A DNA stretch of 64,000 bases from Pontibacillus sp. HMF3514 (GCF_009858175.1 NZ_CP047393.1:2542001-2606000); one strand, 5' to 3'; positions 1 through 8,670 are shown, numbered from the stretch's first letter. A program made the numbers and translations. Notes: generated by a model from the sequence alone, not told the origin.

Positions 1-117
1 ATCATGAACAGGCTCGTCCTCTGTTACATTTTGAATCGCTTCCTCTGCAGTCATTTCATTGATATCCATTTGAAAAATTGCCTGAAAAGCTTTCTCTCTT
101 GCTGTGTGACGATTCAT
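1..117 (-). CDS. nusB: Transcription antitermination factor NusB (N-terminal part)
   Basis: Partial gene cut by the left edge; 39 codons are visible from the ATG at 117. The N-terminus reads MNRHTAREKAFQAIFQMDIN, which matches the conserved start of NusB, the RNA-binding subunit that works with S10 in rRNA antitermination. A clear ribosome binding site (AAAGGAGA on the minus strand) lies just upstream. The gene follows accB-accC-yqhY in the same order and direction as in B. subtilis, but here a 560-bp intergenic stretch with a terminator and a repeat separates it from yqhY, so it probably has its own promoter. Confidence 0.9.
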   Translation of the reverse strand, partial: MNRHTAREKAFQAIFQMDINEMTAEEAIQNVTEDEPVHD

Positions 118-279
118 TTTCCATTCTCCTTTATTCATCGTACCCTGTACGTTTCATTCCGTTAGAATCATAACACGTTCTAGGTATAAATACATCGATT
201 TTAATACGTAAAACATGTTATCAAAGCAAATTTCTATTATAAGCGAATCTGTAAAGAAAGTTAAGGAAAAAATGATATG

Positions 280-612
280 GAAAAGCGCAAGCGCCCGTTT
301 AGCAACGAAGGGACTGGACTGAGCCCGTAGTACGATTAACCAAACTTGCTGATTGTCAAGCCAACAGGCGCAGACAGAAGCTTAGTTGCCGTGGTACTTT
401 CACCTAGAAATTTTAACTACGCCGAGTTCCTTCTTTGTTAAAATTTCATGTCTTAAACGTGTAAAGGAAACACGATGAACGAAGTGAATCGATGTTGACT
501 TATCGTACGGAGGAAGTATGACCGACTATGTTCGTCACGTCCTGTGACAACGTCCATCTGACCCACGTCGTGTGGGCCCAAGTCCATTCGTTGCTGGGCG
601 CTGGAGCTAGAC
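280..612 (+). repeat. Dispersed non-coding repeat element, GAAAAGCGCAAGCGCCC family
   Basis: The element begins GAAAAGCGCAAGCGCCC and ends GGGCGCTGGAGCTAGACA. Its ends are imperfect inverted repeats: GCGCCC, then AGCAACGAA, then a GGACT-like block, are found inverted at the far end. Inside are two small hairpins, 534-548 (GTCAC/GTGAC arms) and 562-576 (CCCAC/GTGGG arms). I know similar sequences as frequent intergenic repeats in Bacillaceae. No open frame with a ribosome binding site is present. A short remnant with the same start occurs at about 15703-15718. Segment 517-576 is related to a cassette inside the repeat at 22929-22985. Confidence 0.7.
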
Positions 613-631
613 ATAACCTCCTATAGAATAA

Positions 632-665
632 AAAGACCATAAAAGTATTCCCTTTTATGGTCTTA
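632..665 (-). terminator. Terminator of the accB-accC-yqhY operon
   Basis: Perfect stem AAGACCATAAAAG / CTTTTATGGTCTT with a short loop, 14 bp beyond the yqhY stop codon and flanked by A/T-rich sequence. It separates yqhY from nusB. Confidence 0.8.
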
Positions 666-678
666 AATATAGGCTTCA

Positions 679-1080
679 TTATTCTTCTGGCAGTTCTTCT
701 TCTTCCTCTTCTTTATCCATTTGAACCCCAACAATATGAACATTAATCTCTTTAATCTCAAGAGCAGTCATATTCTTAAGGGCTTGACGTGTATTATCTT
801 GAATTTTTTGAGCTGTTTTTGGAATGGAAATACCAAAGTCCATCACGACATAGATATCAAGGACGATGCCATCTTCAGCTAATTCAACCTTTACACCTTT
901 ACCGTGGTTTTTCTTACCTAAGCGCTCGGCTACACCTGTTGCGAAGTTTCCACGCATTTCAGCGACGCCGGCAACTTCGGAAGCAGCAATACCTGCGATG
1001 ACTTCAATCACTTCCGGAGCAATCTCAACTTCACCTAAGTTTGACCCTTCACCAACACTTAATAAATGATTTTCACTCAT
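679..1080 (-). CDS. yqhY: Asp23/Gls24 family envelope stress protein YqhY
   Basis: 133-residue Asp23-family protein. Family features visible are the EIAPEVIEVIAGIAASEV start, the central GVKVELAEDGIVLDIYVVMDFG block and an acidic tail. In B. subtilis yqhY forms an operon with accBC, and its loss is reported to disturb fatty acid synthesis by de-regulating acetyl-CoA carboxylase; that role is carried over here by context. A GTG at 1089 would give three more residues, but it overlaps the ribosome binding site (AAAAGGGAG), so ATG 1080 (MSENHLL) is chosen. Confidence 0.88.
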   Translation of the reverse strand: MSENHLLSVGEGSNLGEVEIAPEVIEVIAGIAASEVAGVAEMRGNFATGVAERLGKKNHGKGVKVELAEDGIVLDIYVVMDFGISIPKTAQKIQDNTRQALKNMTALEIKEINVHIVGVQMDKEEEEEELPEE

Positions 1081-1095
1081 GACGGTCACTCCCTT

Positions 1096-2460
1096 TTAGT
1101 CTTCCTCTTTCATTATAGTATAATTATCGAGGAAATTCGTGTTAAAATCACCACTTCTAAATACTTCATGTTCCATCATCTTGCGGTGAAACGGAATTGT
1201 AGTATGAACCCCTGGACCTTCGATAACAAACTCATCAAGAGCTCGTTTCATACGATCCATCGCTTCTTCACGTGTATTTCCATACGTAATGAGTTTTGCC
1301 ACCATAGAATCATAATAAGGAGGAATCATCCAACCTGGATATGCAGCAGAATCTACTCGTACACCAAACCCACCTGGTGGTAAGTACATTTCAACACGGC
1401 CTGGAGTTGGCATGAAGTTCTTACTAGGATTCTCTGCGTTAATACGACATTCAATAGACCATCCTTCAAACTTAATTTCATCTTGTGTGAAGGATAGTTT
1501 TTCATTGTTTGCAATTCGAACCATTTCTTTAATGAGATCTACGCCCGTTACCATTTCAGTTACAGGGTGTTCAACCTGAATACGAGTATTCATTTCCATA
1601 AAGTAGAATCTACGCTGTTTCTTATCGAAAATGAATTCGACTGTACCGGCTCCAGAGTAATTTACTGCTTGAGCTGCTTTAACAGCTGCTTGCCCCATCT
1701 CTTCACGTAGTTCAGAGTCAATGGCTGGAGATGGTGTTTCCTCAATTAACTTCTGTAAACGACGTTGTATAGAACAATCACGCTCACCTAAGTGAATCGC
1801 ATTGCCATGGTTATCAGCAAGAATTTGGATTTCCACGTGTCTGAAATCTTCAATAAATTTCTCTAGATAAACACCTGGGTTACCGAAAGCTGTTTCTGCT
1901 TCTTTTTGTGTAACACGAATGCCTTTAATTAAATCTTCTTCCGTTCTAGCGACACGGATTCCTTTACCGCCACCACCAGCTGTTGCTTTGATAATGACAG
2001 GATACCCAATTGATTCAGCGATTCTTTTCGCATCATCTTCGCTTTCAATTAATCCATCAGAACCTGGAACAATTGGAACTCCAGCTTCCTCCATCGTATC
2101 ACGAGCAACATCCTTTGTTCCCATTTTACGGATCGCATGAGCAGATGGTCCAACAAACGTAATATTGCACTCTTCACAGATCTCAGCAAAATCCGGATTT
2201 TCTGAAAGGAATCCATATCCAGGATGGATTGCATCAGTTTCTGTTAATGTTGCTACACTCATAATGTTCGTAAAATTCAAGTAGCTTTCACTGCTTGATT
2301 TTGGACCAATACAGTATGCTTCATCTGCTAATTTTACGTGTAATGATTCTTTATCGGCTTCAGAATAAACAGCGACAGTTTCGATCCCTAATTCTTTACA
2401 TGCGCGAATGATACGGACCGCAATCTCGCCTCGGTTTGCAATTAAGAGTTTCTTGATCAC
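1096..2460 (-). CDS. accC: Acetyl-CoA carboxylase, biotin carboxylase subunit
   Basis: 454 residues, the usual length. It catalyses ATP- and bicarbonate-dependent carboxylation of the biotin on AccB, the first half-reaction of malonyl-CoA formation. The N-terminal [20 protein letters not shown] fold, the glycine-rich ATP-grasp loop [13 protein letters not shown] (about residues 159-171) and the [13 protein letters not shown] motif (about 290) are present. Translation starts at a GTG (2458-2460) preceded by AAGGGGTT. The gene lies 12 bp after accB and 15 bp before yqhY, so the three are one operon. Confidence 0.97.
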   Translation of the reverse strand: MIKKLLIANRGEIAVRIIRACKELGIETVAVYSEADKESLHVKLADEAYCIGPKSSSESYLNFTNIMSVATLTETDAIHPGYGFLSENPDFAEICEECNITFVGPSAHAIRKMGTKDVARDTMEEAGVPIVPGSDGLIESEDDAKRIAESIGYPVIIKATAGGGGKGIRVARTEEDLIKGIRVTQKEAETAFGNPGVYLEKFIEDFRHVEIQILADNHGNAIHLGERDCSIQRRLQKLIEETPSPAIDSELREEMGQAAVKAAQAVNYSGAGTVEFIFDKKQRRFYFMEMNTRIQVEHPVTEMVTGVDLIKEMVRIANNEKLSFTQDEIKFEGWSIECRINAENPSKNFMPTPGRVEMYLPPGGFGVRVDSAAYPGWMIPPYYDSMVAKLITYGNTREEAMDRMKRALDEFVIEGPGVHTTIPFHRKMMEHEVFRSGDFNTNFLDNYTIMKEED

Positions 2461-2472
2461 GTTTTCAACCCC

Positions 2473-2973
2473 TTACACGGACTTCACTCGGAATAATGGT
2501 TGACCATACTCAACTAGTTCCCCATTATCGACTAAGATTTCAACAATTTCTCCACTTACTTCTGCTTCAATTTCATTGAATAGTTTCATGGCTTCTACAA
2601 TACAAACGACCGAATCGCTTGTTACCTTGTCCCCTACTTTTACAAAAGGATCAGCTTCTGGAGAAGATGCTTCATAGAATGTACCTACCATTGGAGATAC
2701 AATTTCATGGTCATAATCCTTCGCTGCTTCTTCAGCTTTTGACTCTTCTTTTGGTGCTTCAGCCTTAGCTGGCTCTTGAGCAGGTGCTTTCGGTTGTTCC
2801 GGTTGTGGTTTTGGCTGTTCAACTGGTTGAGCTTCAACTACTGGACGTTGAACAACTTCTCCACCTTGCTTTTTCATAGAAACCGTCGTTCCGTTGCTTT
2901 CATATGTAAACTCATCAATTGAAGATTCATCAATTAGTTTAATGAGTTCACGAATTTCTTGTACTTTTAACAT
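2473..2973 (-). CDS. accB: Acetyl-CoA carboxylase, biotin carboxyl carrier protein
   Basis: 166 residues. An N-terminal segment (1-35) is followed by a Pro/Ala/Glu-rich flexible linker (about 45-85) and the C-terminal biotinyl domain. The biotin-attachment motif EAMKL places the modified lysine at residue 130. AccB carries biotin between AccC and the AccA/AccD transcarboxylase. It is the first gene of accB-accC-yqhY; the upstream region contains a FapR-like palindrome, described separately. Confidence 0.96.
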   Translation of the reverse strand: MLKVQEIRELIKLIDESSIDEFTYESNGTTVSMKKQGGEVVQRPVVEAQPVEQPKPQPEQPKAPAQEPAKAEAPKEESKAEEAAKDYDHEIVSPMVGTFYEASSPEADPFVKVGDKVTSDSVVCIVEAMKLFNEIEAEVSGEIVEILVDNGELVEYGQPLFRVKSV

Positions 2974-3008
2974 AATGTGTGCACCCTTTCTATATAGAAC
3001 ATGCTTTT

Positions 3009-3026
3009 TTGATAACTGGTACTAAT
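3009..3026. promoter_or_regulatory. FapR-like operator upstream of accB
   Basis: On the minus strand the site begins with an intact ATTAGTACC half-site followed by a degenerate second half. Against the FapR palindrome as I remember it (TTAGTACCTGGTACTAA-type), about 15 of 18 positions agree. It lies 36 bp upstream of the accB start. FapR represses lipid-synthesis genes and is released by malonyl-CoA, the product of this enzyme. B. subtilis accBC is not a classical FapR target, so this is a hypothesis. Confidence 0.4.
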
Positions 3027-3261
3027 AACTCCTCTTAACATTTTACGATAAAGGTATGAAAAACTTCAACCTACTAGAAATCGTTTACTTTAATCAATTC
3101 GGTATTCTAGTTCTATTCTCCTTCTTATTCTCTATCGAGTTTAACAAATCATACTTTGTGATATGAAAAGTAAAGCAAAGGTAATTGAACAAAACAAATC
3201 GCTAAACGCTAGTTCTATACAAATATTTTAAGATAAAAAGGACAACAAGGAGGCAACTAAC

Positions 3262-3357
3262 ATGGGACTTATTTCAAGACTGCTACGTAAAGTTTTTGGT
3301 ATTGTATCCTTTTTACCAAGAATGTTAGGGAAAATCTTTAGAAGAAGTAGAATTTAA
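3262..3357 (+). CDS. 31-residue cationic amphipathic peptide, SpoVM-like in character
   Basis: Short open frame with a strong ribosome binding site (AAGGAGG, 3247-3253) eight bases before the ATG, closed by TAA and then a strong hairpin terminator. The product starts MGLISRLLRKVFGIV and ends GKIFRRSRI. It has no Asp or Glu and eight Arg/Lys, with alternating basic and bulky hydrophobic residues and one central Pro. This is the pattern of an amphipathic membrane-surface helix. The overall build recalls SpoVM, a 26-residue amphipathic sporulation peptide, but I cannot claim homology. It is transcribed away from accB and toward spoIIIAH. Function unknown. Confidence 0.6.
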   Translation: MGLISRLLRKVFGIVSFLPRMLGKIFRRSRI

Positions 3358-3368
3358 TAAATACACAA

Positions 3369-3403
3369 AAAATCCTACCACCTTTAAAGCGTGGTAGGAT
3401 TTT
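3369..3403. terminator. Bidirectional terminator between the small peptide gene and spoIIIAH
   Basis: Stem AAAATCCTACCAC / GTGGTAGGATTTT, 13 bp perfect, with A-rich sequence on one side and T-rich on the other. It can end the peptide transcript (plus) and the spoIIIA operon (minus). Confidence 0.85.
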
Positions 3404-3428
3404 AATTTTATTTCTATTGATTTCCCTC

Positions 3429-3998
3429 TTATGGTTGGAAGTTAACCATCACATTTGTTTCACCAAACTCATTGTACACGAGTTGCATAATTTCGACTGT
3501 GTCTGCCTTAGAAAGCTCATCCGCTTTAACCGTTACGCGAACTTGACCATCTTCAGCCCTTACTAGTACATCTCGATATTCCGCTTTAGCTGCAATGGTT
3601 TGCTCTAAAAGTGTTTCTTTATTGCTATATTCTTGTAGTTGATTAATTTCGTTCATGGCATTATTTACTTCCTCAGCCGATACATCTCCTGAAGCCATCA
3701 CTTCTTGAAGGTACTCTTTACGTTCTGAACGATGCTGTTCAATTGTTAAACGTGCAGCCGTAAACCACTGATCTGAAGTAAGGCTAGACGTTACTTCTTG
3801 TTTTCCTTCTGAATCAACAGACCCATTCGTCATTGTTCCATTGTCCGTATTTGAGTTTACATTTTCAGCTTGATTCTGTTCATTCTCATCAACGAAAGCA
3901 ACTTCCCCTTCATCTGGTGAAGTCATGTAATACACACTCAACACAATCATTAAACTAAGCATTGTAAGCAACCATACCGTTTGTTTTTTCAACATCAT
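3429..3998 (-). CDS. spoIIIAH: Stage III sporulation protein AH
   Basis: 189 residues with one N-terminal membrane helix (about 8-26), an acidic Asn/Glu-rich linker, then a YscJ/FliF-like C-terminal domain. SpoIIIAH sits in the mother-cell membrane and binds forespore SpoIIQ across the intermembrane space, forming the feeding-tube/zipper complex that maintains forespore development. It is the last gene of the spoIIIA operon, 13 bp after spoIIIAG, and ends at the shared terminator. Confidence 0.93.
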   Translation of the reverse strand: MMLKKQTVWLLTMLSLMIVLSVYYMTSPDEGEVAFVDENEQNQAENVNSNTDNGTMTNGSVDSEGKQEVTSSLTSDQWFTAARLTIEQHRSERKEYLQEVMASGDVSAEEVNNAMNEINQLQEYSNKETLLEQTIAAKAEYRDVLVRAEDGQVRVTVKADELSKADTVEIMQLVYNEFGETNVMVNFQP

Positions 3999-4011
3999 TT
4001 AAATTTCCTCC

Positions 4012-4659
4012 TTATTTTTTCGGCATTACCGAAATTCTATGAGTTGGTACATCCAACCCTTTTGATACTGCTTCCATGACCCATTTCTTTACTTCCATAT
4101 GATCAACCCCTTTAGCTACCACAAGCACCCCGCTAACCTTTGGCTTCTTCGTTTGAATGAGTAGAGGGACTTCCTGGTCACCTTTTCGGGTTAGTACAAC
4201 TTGCTGGTCTTTTGTGAGGTCCTCAATCTTTCGCTCCCCACCATTTTTATCTGTTTCATCTGTAATTTGTTTTCCCATGGTTGTATTTTTTTCATAGACT
4301 TTGATTTCAGTAGATTCCAGGTTGACCATAACATCAACTTCTGAAACCCCTTTGATCCTCTCGAGCAACTTACTTAATTCTTTCTCATAGTGTGTTTCAA
4401 CTTCAGCCATAATCGCATCATCCACTGCTTTATCCTTTTGAAGGAATGTTTCTTGCTCTTGTTCAGCAGGAGGATTTTGCTCTTGTGGTGTGAAGCCCTC
4501 ACTTTGCGTAGATTCTTTTGTGAAAAAGTCACTTACGATGAGAATGAGCAAACCGAATAGGGCAACGAGTAATACATAAGCCATTTTGGTAGGCTTTTTG
4601 CCATCCTCGGATTTTAGTTTTAGCATAGAAGCAACTTTGTCCAATGGATTGTTCTTCAT
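4012..4659 (-). CDS. spoIIIAG: Stage III sporulation protein AG
   Basis: 215 residues with an N-terminal membrane helix (about 28-45) and a C-terminal ring-building domain typical of SpoIIIAG, which assembles large secretin-like rings in the mother-cell membrane. The motif ERIKGVSEVDVMVNLESTE (about 100-118) fits the EscJ/FliF-type ring fold. The start overlaps the end of spoIIIAF by 4 bp, indicating translational coupling. Confidence 0.93.
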   Translation of the reverse strand: MKNNPLDKVASMLKLKSEDGKKPTKMAYVLLVALFGLLILIVSDFFTKESTQSEGFTPQEQNPPAEQEQETFLQKDKAVDDAIMAEVETHYEKELSKLLERIKGVSEVDVMVNLESTEIKVYEKNTTMGKQITDETDKNGGERKIEDLTKDQQVVLTRKGDQEVPLLIQTKKPKVSGVLVVAKGVDHMEVKKWVMEAVSKGLDVPTHRISVMPKK

Positions 4660-5279
4660 TTAACCCCTCCTTCCCACTGTATAATTAGCTGTTCTTCAGG
4701 GAGTTGCCAGGTAGAAGCTAAAAAGGTTTTAATCTTTTGTTTTGCTTTTGAATTCTCTTCATCTTCTTTCGGTGGCTGATCTAAATCAATCACCACCTCC
4801 TCTACAGATGAAGAAGAATTCGATGCCTTTTCTGATTCTGACAAAACCACCGTCAATTGTTTCAAGGTGTCTAAGCTCATGTTTTGTTCATCCTGGAATT
4901 GGAAGGAAAAGTTTTGAATCTCTACACCATACTCACTCAACAACTCCTCCTTCGCCTGTTTTTTCAATTGGACAGCCATCTGTTCTAAAATATATGCACG
5001 TTGGGAGGCTTGTATTTCTTTTTTCTTATCTTCTATTAAATTTTCCATCGTTTCGACTTGTGCTTGATCGTTCCATTTGGACATTTCTTGGGCAAAAAAC
5101 GTGTCCACATCAACTTCAAATAGATGAAAGATTGGTTGTAAAAAGATAAGAATTAACAACAATCCAACCACCAGTTTGATGTACTTGCGTAAGGACGAAG
5201 TTGGGAGGATCAAATCTATGATGAGTGCTAGTAGTAAAAATAATATGATTTGGGTAACCCATTCTGTTATGTAGCTCAT
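4656..5279 (-). CDS. spoIIIAF: Stage III sporulation protein AF
   Basis: 207 residues. Two N-terminal membrane helices (about 8-25 and 33-52) are followed by a soluble, Lys/Glu-rich domain with coiled-coil character. This is the family layout of SpoIIIAF, a component of the forespore-mother cell channel also related to ring-forming secretion proteins. It overlaps spoIIIAG by 4 bp and is 12 bp after spoIIIAE. Confidence 0.92.
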   Translation of the reverse strand: MSYITEWVTQIILFLLLALIIDLILPTSSLRKYIKLVVGLLLILIFLQPIFHLFEVDVDTFFAQEMSKWNDQAQVETMENLIEDKKKEIQASQRAYILEQMAVQLKKQAKEELLSEYGVEIQNFSFQFQDEQNMSLDTLKQLTVVLSESEKASNSSSSVEEVVIDLDQPPKEDEENSKAKQKIKTFLASTWQLPEEQLIIQWEGGVK

Positions 5280-5291
5280 TCCAACTCCCTC

Positions 5292-6470
5292 CTATCGAAT
5301 CATCATCGTGACATTACTTGCTGCCACCAAAATAACTATGGCTAAGAAAAACATAAACGTGACAACTAGGAGCGCAGCAAACACTAACAAAATGTGCCTA
5401 CTAATCGTCTCCATCGATTGAATGACGGCCCCACCTCCAATAGGTTGTAAAATAGCTGCTGCAAATTTATATATAATCGCTACCGCTAAAACTTTAATAG
5501 CTGGGAATAACGCTAAGGCTAAAATAATAATAACGCCGACAATTCCCACTGTATTTTTTAATAGTAGCGATGCGCTTAACACGGTATCCGTTGCATCTGT
5601 AAACATTCGCCCCACTACTGGTACAAAGTTTCCTGTTACGAACTTTGCGGTTTTCATAGCTACTCCATCAGCAATGGCCGAGGAAGCTCCCTGAACGGAA
5701 ATGACTCCAAGGAAAATAGTGAGAAAAACACCTATGAGCCCAAGTCCAGCATTTCTTAGCAATTGTGCTAGCTGTGTCACTTTATATTGATCATTAATGG
5801 AACTCACAATCGAAAGCAGTGCTGACAAAAAGAACAAAGGAAAGATAATATTTGAAACGAGTAATCCACTCGTGTGAATTAAGAAGACAATGACAGGATG
5901 AAAAAATGATACCGACATTAAGTTACCGAAAGTAGCCATTAGGCCAAGCATTAATGGAAGCAAGGCAATCATGAAGGAACTCATCATTTCTACGGCATCT
6001 TTTGCATAGGAAACCGCTAGATGAAAACTGTTGAGTGCAATCACGATTAGAACGAGATAAACAACAGCATAGGCAACTTTACTAATCGCCTGATTTTCAA
6101 AGGCATTTTGTAACGATTGGAGAATCATACAGAATAATGTAAGAAACATTAGCGTGCCTAACAGCTTTCCATTCATAATAAATTCATATAATAGATATTT
6201 GCCCAATCCCATGATCCATGATTTGATTGAAACAGAGTCTGAATGCTCCACGAATTCCATAAAGCTCCCTTTTCTTACTTCAGGAAGATAGCCACCGTAT
6301 TCATCTACAACTTTATTCCAGTACTGATTAATTTCCGTAAAAGATATATCTTTTAAAGGAGTGCTTGTCCCTTTTGCCCCAGATGTTTGTGCATGAACCT
6401 GTCCAACATGAGAGATCGTGTATATCAATACGATTAGTGCCATAACAAGAACTTTAAGCATTCGTTTCAT
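5292..6470 (-). CDS. spoIIIAE: Stage III sporulation protein AE
   Basis: 392 residues with a cleavable-looking signal sequence (residues 1-27, MKRMLKVLVMALIVLIYT then an Ala-rich end) and about seven further membrane helices. SpoIIIAE is the polytopic membrane component of the SpoIIIA channel. The GNFVPVVGRMFTDATDTVL segment and the C-terminal hydrophobic stretch are characteristic. Upstream spacing to spoIIIAD is 26 bp with a good ribosome binding site. Confidence 0.94.
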   Translation of the reverse strand: MKRMLKVLVMALIVLIYTISHVGQVHAQTSGAKGTSTPLKDISFTEINQYWNKVVDEYGGYLPEVRKGSFMEFVEHSDSVSIKSWIMGLGKYLLYEFIMNGKLLGTLMFLTLFCMILQSLQNAFENQAISKVAYAVVYLVLIVIALNSFHLAVSYAKDAVEMMSSFMIALLPLMLGLMATFGNLMSVSFFHPVIVFLIHTSGLLVSNIIFPLFFLSALLSIVSSINDQYKVTQLAQLLRNAGLGLIGVFLTIFLGVISVQGASSAIADGVAMKTAKFVTGNFVPVVGRMFTDATDTVLSASLLLKNTVGIVGVIIILALALFPAIKVLAVAIIYKFAAAILQPIGGGAVIQSMETISRHILLVFAALLVVTFMFFLAIVILVAASNVTMMIR

Positions 6471-6496
6471 GCATCCGGAGCTCCTTTCTTCTTAAA

Positions 6497-6886
6497 CTAC
6501 GCTGGTATAAATCCAAGAATGGTTTCGATTACAGCTGTTAAAATCGGTACGGCTAAAACAAGGATGAGCACTTTTCCTGCGAGTTCGATTTTGGATGCTA
6601 TGGATCCTAATCCCGCATCCCTAGTGATCTGAGCTCCAAATTCAGCGATATAGGCAATCCCGATAATTTTTAAGATGGTTTCTACATACATGCCATTTAC
6701 ATTTGCTCGTTGTGCAATGTATTCAAGAAGGGTAAACACTTGAGCAATTTGCTGAATGAGAACAAGGAAAATGACGATCCCGGTAAATAAAATGATAAAG
6801 AAGGCAATGGAAGACTTTTGATCTTTCAAAATGATCACGAGCAAGCTCGCCACCAGGGCAAAGGAGACGATCTGGAATATTTCCAT
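6497..6886 (-). CDS. spoIIIAD: Stage III sporulation protein AD
   Basis: 129 residues, four predicted membrane helices and hardly any soluble part. SpoIIIAD and SpoIIIAC are small related membrane proteins of the SpoIIIA complex. The segment ILKIIGIAYIAEFGAQITRDAG is typical of the family. It lies 12 bp after spoIIIAC. Confidence 0.93.
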   Translation of the reverse strand: MEIFQIVSFALVASLLVIILKDQKSSIAFFIILFTGIVIFLVLIQQIAQVFTLLEYIAQRANVNGMYVETILKIIGIAYIAEFGAQITRDAGLGSIASKIELAGKVLILVLAVPILTAVIETILGFIPA

Positions 6887-6898
6887 CTCTATCCCTCC

Positions 6899-7105
6899 CT
6901 AACCTTGAAATAAAAAGACTGATTTAATCTGTTGGAATAGATCCTGTAGTCCGTTCATGACAATAAATAGAACCAGGATAAACCCAACTAGTGTCGCCCA
7001 ATGCGCAATGTCTTCTTTCCCCATTTGTTTTAACACTGTATGGATCATAGCTACGACGATTCCAATGCCTGCAATTTGAAATAAGATATATGCATCACCT
7101 AACAT
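6899..7105 (-). CDS. spoIIIAC: Stage III sporulation protein AC
   Basis: 68 residues with two membrane helices. The start is set at ATG 7105 (MLGDAYILFQIAG): AAAGGAG lies eight bases upstream, and the length equals the usual 68. A longer frame beginning at 7126 would add seven residues encoded by the ribosome binding site itself, so it is not used. Part of the spoIIIA operon between AB and AD. Confidence 0.92.
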   Translation of the reverse strand: MLGDAYILFQIAGIGIVVAMIHTVLKQMGKEDIAHWATLVGFILVLFIVMNGLQDLFQQIKSVFLFQG

Positions 7106-7125
7106 TCCGTGTTCTCCTTTCACCA

Positions 7126-7638
7126 TTAGATAAAAAGCAATATAAGCAATAATCCCGTAAGAAAACCTAAACTCTTCACCATTTTGCTATAACGTTGTTG
7201 TTGTTCTAGTGCATCTTCAAGTTCTCTTTCAAGGTGTGATAGGGCAAGGCGGATATGCTTTTGCTGTCCGGTGAAGTCATGCTGGCCTAGCGTCTGACCA
7301 AATTGCCTCATGACTTCCTTCTCTCCATCACCCAAAGCACTCATCGGCCAATACTGTTGAAGGCGATCCTCCCAAACTTCGTAAAGGGATGATCCACAAT
7401 GGCCAAGTTGCTCACTGAATTCTTTAAAGAACCAAGATAAGGGTGCTGGCACCTGATTTGCTACCTTTTCACAAGCTTCCTTTATCGGTGCTTGGCCAAA
7501 TAAAATTTCAGCTTCTAAGACTTGTAATGCATTTTTTAACTCACGAATTTGTTTCGGGCGGTTGTTTAATTTTCGGGCGAATTCATATCCTCCCCACGTT
7601 GTAGCGCAAAGTAGGAGAAGAGCTCCGATCCACTTCAT
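7126..7638 (-). CDS. spoIIIAB: Stage III sporulation protein AB
   Basis: 170 residues. An N-terminal membrane helix is followed by the RPKQIRELKNALQVLEAEILFGQ block that marks SpoIIIAB, and a C-terminal membrane helix (about 156-170). The protein resembles GspF-type secretion components and is proposed to work with the SpoIIIAA ATPase. Its first 56 bases overlap the end of spoIIIAA, an unusually long overlap that arises because SpoIIIAA carries an extended C-terminus. Confidence 0.92.
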   Translation of the reverse strand: MKWIGALLLLCATTWGGYEFARKLNNRPKQIRELKNALQVLEAEILFGQAPIKEACEKVANQVPAPLSWFFKEFSEQLGHCGSSLYEVWEDRLQQYWPMSALGDGEKEVMRQFGQTLGQHDFTGQQKHIRLALSHLERELEDALEQQQRYSKMVKSLGFLTGLLLILLFI

Positions 7639-8563
7639 AGGTTACGCACCTCTTTTTCGATTGAAGTATTTGGCCATCCCCGTCTAATAGTGACTGAACA
7701 GCTCCTGGGGTTGAGGTTCGTTCCAGTACGACGAGCCTTTTGAAAACCTTTTGATGAAAGAGTTTGGCTAAGGAAGGGCGTTGCTTGATAGCCTCATAAC
7801 GATCACCATGTACTGTCGATATGATGGTAACCCCGGCATAGACAGCTTCCATAATGGCTTTTACATCCGCTTCACTTCCGATTTCATCTACGATTAAAAT
7901 CTCGGGGGACATGGAGCGAATCATCATCATCATGCCTTCTGCTTTAGGACAAGCATCCATAACATCTGTCCTCATGCCTACTTGATGCTGCGGTACACCT
8001 TTTATGCACCCCGCGATCTCGGAACGTTCATCAATAATAGCGACTTTTTTAGATGGATGGTTTTGGTCCCCTTGGCTCATTATGCGAGCCATATCCCTAA
8101 GGAGAGTCGTCTTCCCTGTTTGAGGTGGTCCGATTATGAGTGTGTTTTGATAATCGTCGTTTTGGTAAAGTTGTTCTACTAATGATGTAGCGACGCCTAT
8201 TTTTTCTTTTGCTATTCGTATGTTGTAAGAAGAGATGTGACGGATTGCTTTGACGGTTCCTTGGTCTGTGTTCACTTTTCCAGAAAGCCCAACGCGATGT
8301 CCGCCAGCTATCGTGATATATCCTTCTCGAAGCTCGTCCTCTAATCTATAGATGGAATGATCACCTAGCTTGTTTAGCAAAAACTGACCATCTTGAGCAG
8401 TTGGGATAACATGCGTTAAGCATTCATACTTATGATCAAAAATAAGTTCTAAGGGACGATTGATGCGATAGCGAATTTCTTGAAGTTGAATGAGATCCGT
8501 GTCTGGAATCTTTCGGATTTCATCTTCTATATGCGGTGGTAGAATTCTTAGAATTTCATCCAT
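7583..8563 (-). CDS. spoIIIAA: Stage III sporulation protein AA, secretion-type ATPase
   Basis: 326 residues, about 20 longer than the B. subtilis protein as I remember it. The Walker A motif GPPQTGKT is at residues 145-152 and the Walker B region VAIIDERSEIAG follows. SpoIIIAA is the only ATPase of the SpoIIIA channel and is required in the mother cell for forespore sigma-G activity. It is the first gene of the operon; a sigma-E-like promoter is seen upstream at 8599-8626. The extra C-terminal residues are those overlapping spoIIIAB. Confidence 0.95.
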   Translation of the reverse strand: MDEILRILPPHIEDEIRKIPDTDLIQLQEIRYRINRPLELIFDHKYECLTHVIPTAQDGQFLLNKLGDHSIYRLEDELREGYITIAGGHRVGLSGKVNTDQGTVKAIRHISSYNIRIAKEKIGVATSLVEQLYQNDDYQNTLIIGPPQTGKTTLLRDMARIMSQGDQNHPSKKVAIIDERSEIAGCIKGVPQHQVGMRTDVMDACPKAEGMMMMIRSMSPEILIVDEIGSEADVKAIMEAVYAGVTIISTVHGDRYEAIKQRPSLAKLFHQKVFKRLVVLERTSTPGAVQSLLDGDGQILQSKKRCVTYEVDRSSSPTLRYNVGRI

Positions 8564-8598
8564 ACTAAACCCTCACAGTCTACCTAGCTTTTACTGTA

Positions 8599-8626
8599 AA
8601 TCTATGCGAGCTTGACCAGATTATGA
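8599..8626 (-). promoter_or_regulatory. Sigma-E-like promoter of the spoIIIA operon
   Basis: On the minus strand TCATAAT (-35-like) is followed after 13 bases by CATAGATT (-10-like), close to the mother-cell sigma-E pattern (ATA-type -35, CATACA-T -10). Transcription would start about 25 bases before spoIIIAA. The spacing is one or two bases shorter than the usual consensus. Confidence 0.5.
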
Positions 8627-8670
8627 CCGATTTAGGATTCTGTGATAGAGTTTTTGGGAGATTGATTTTT

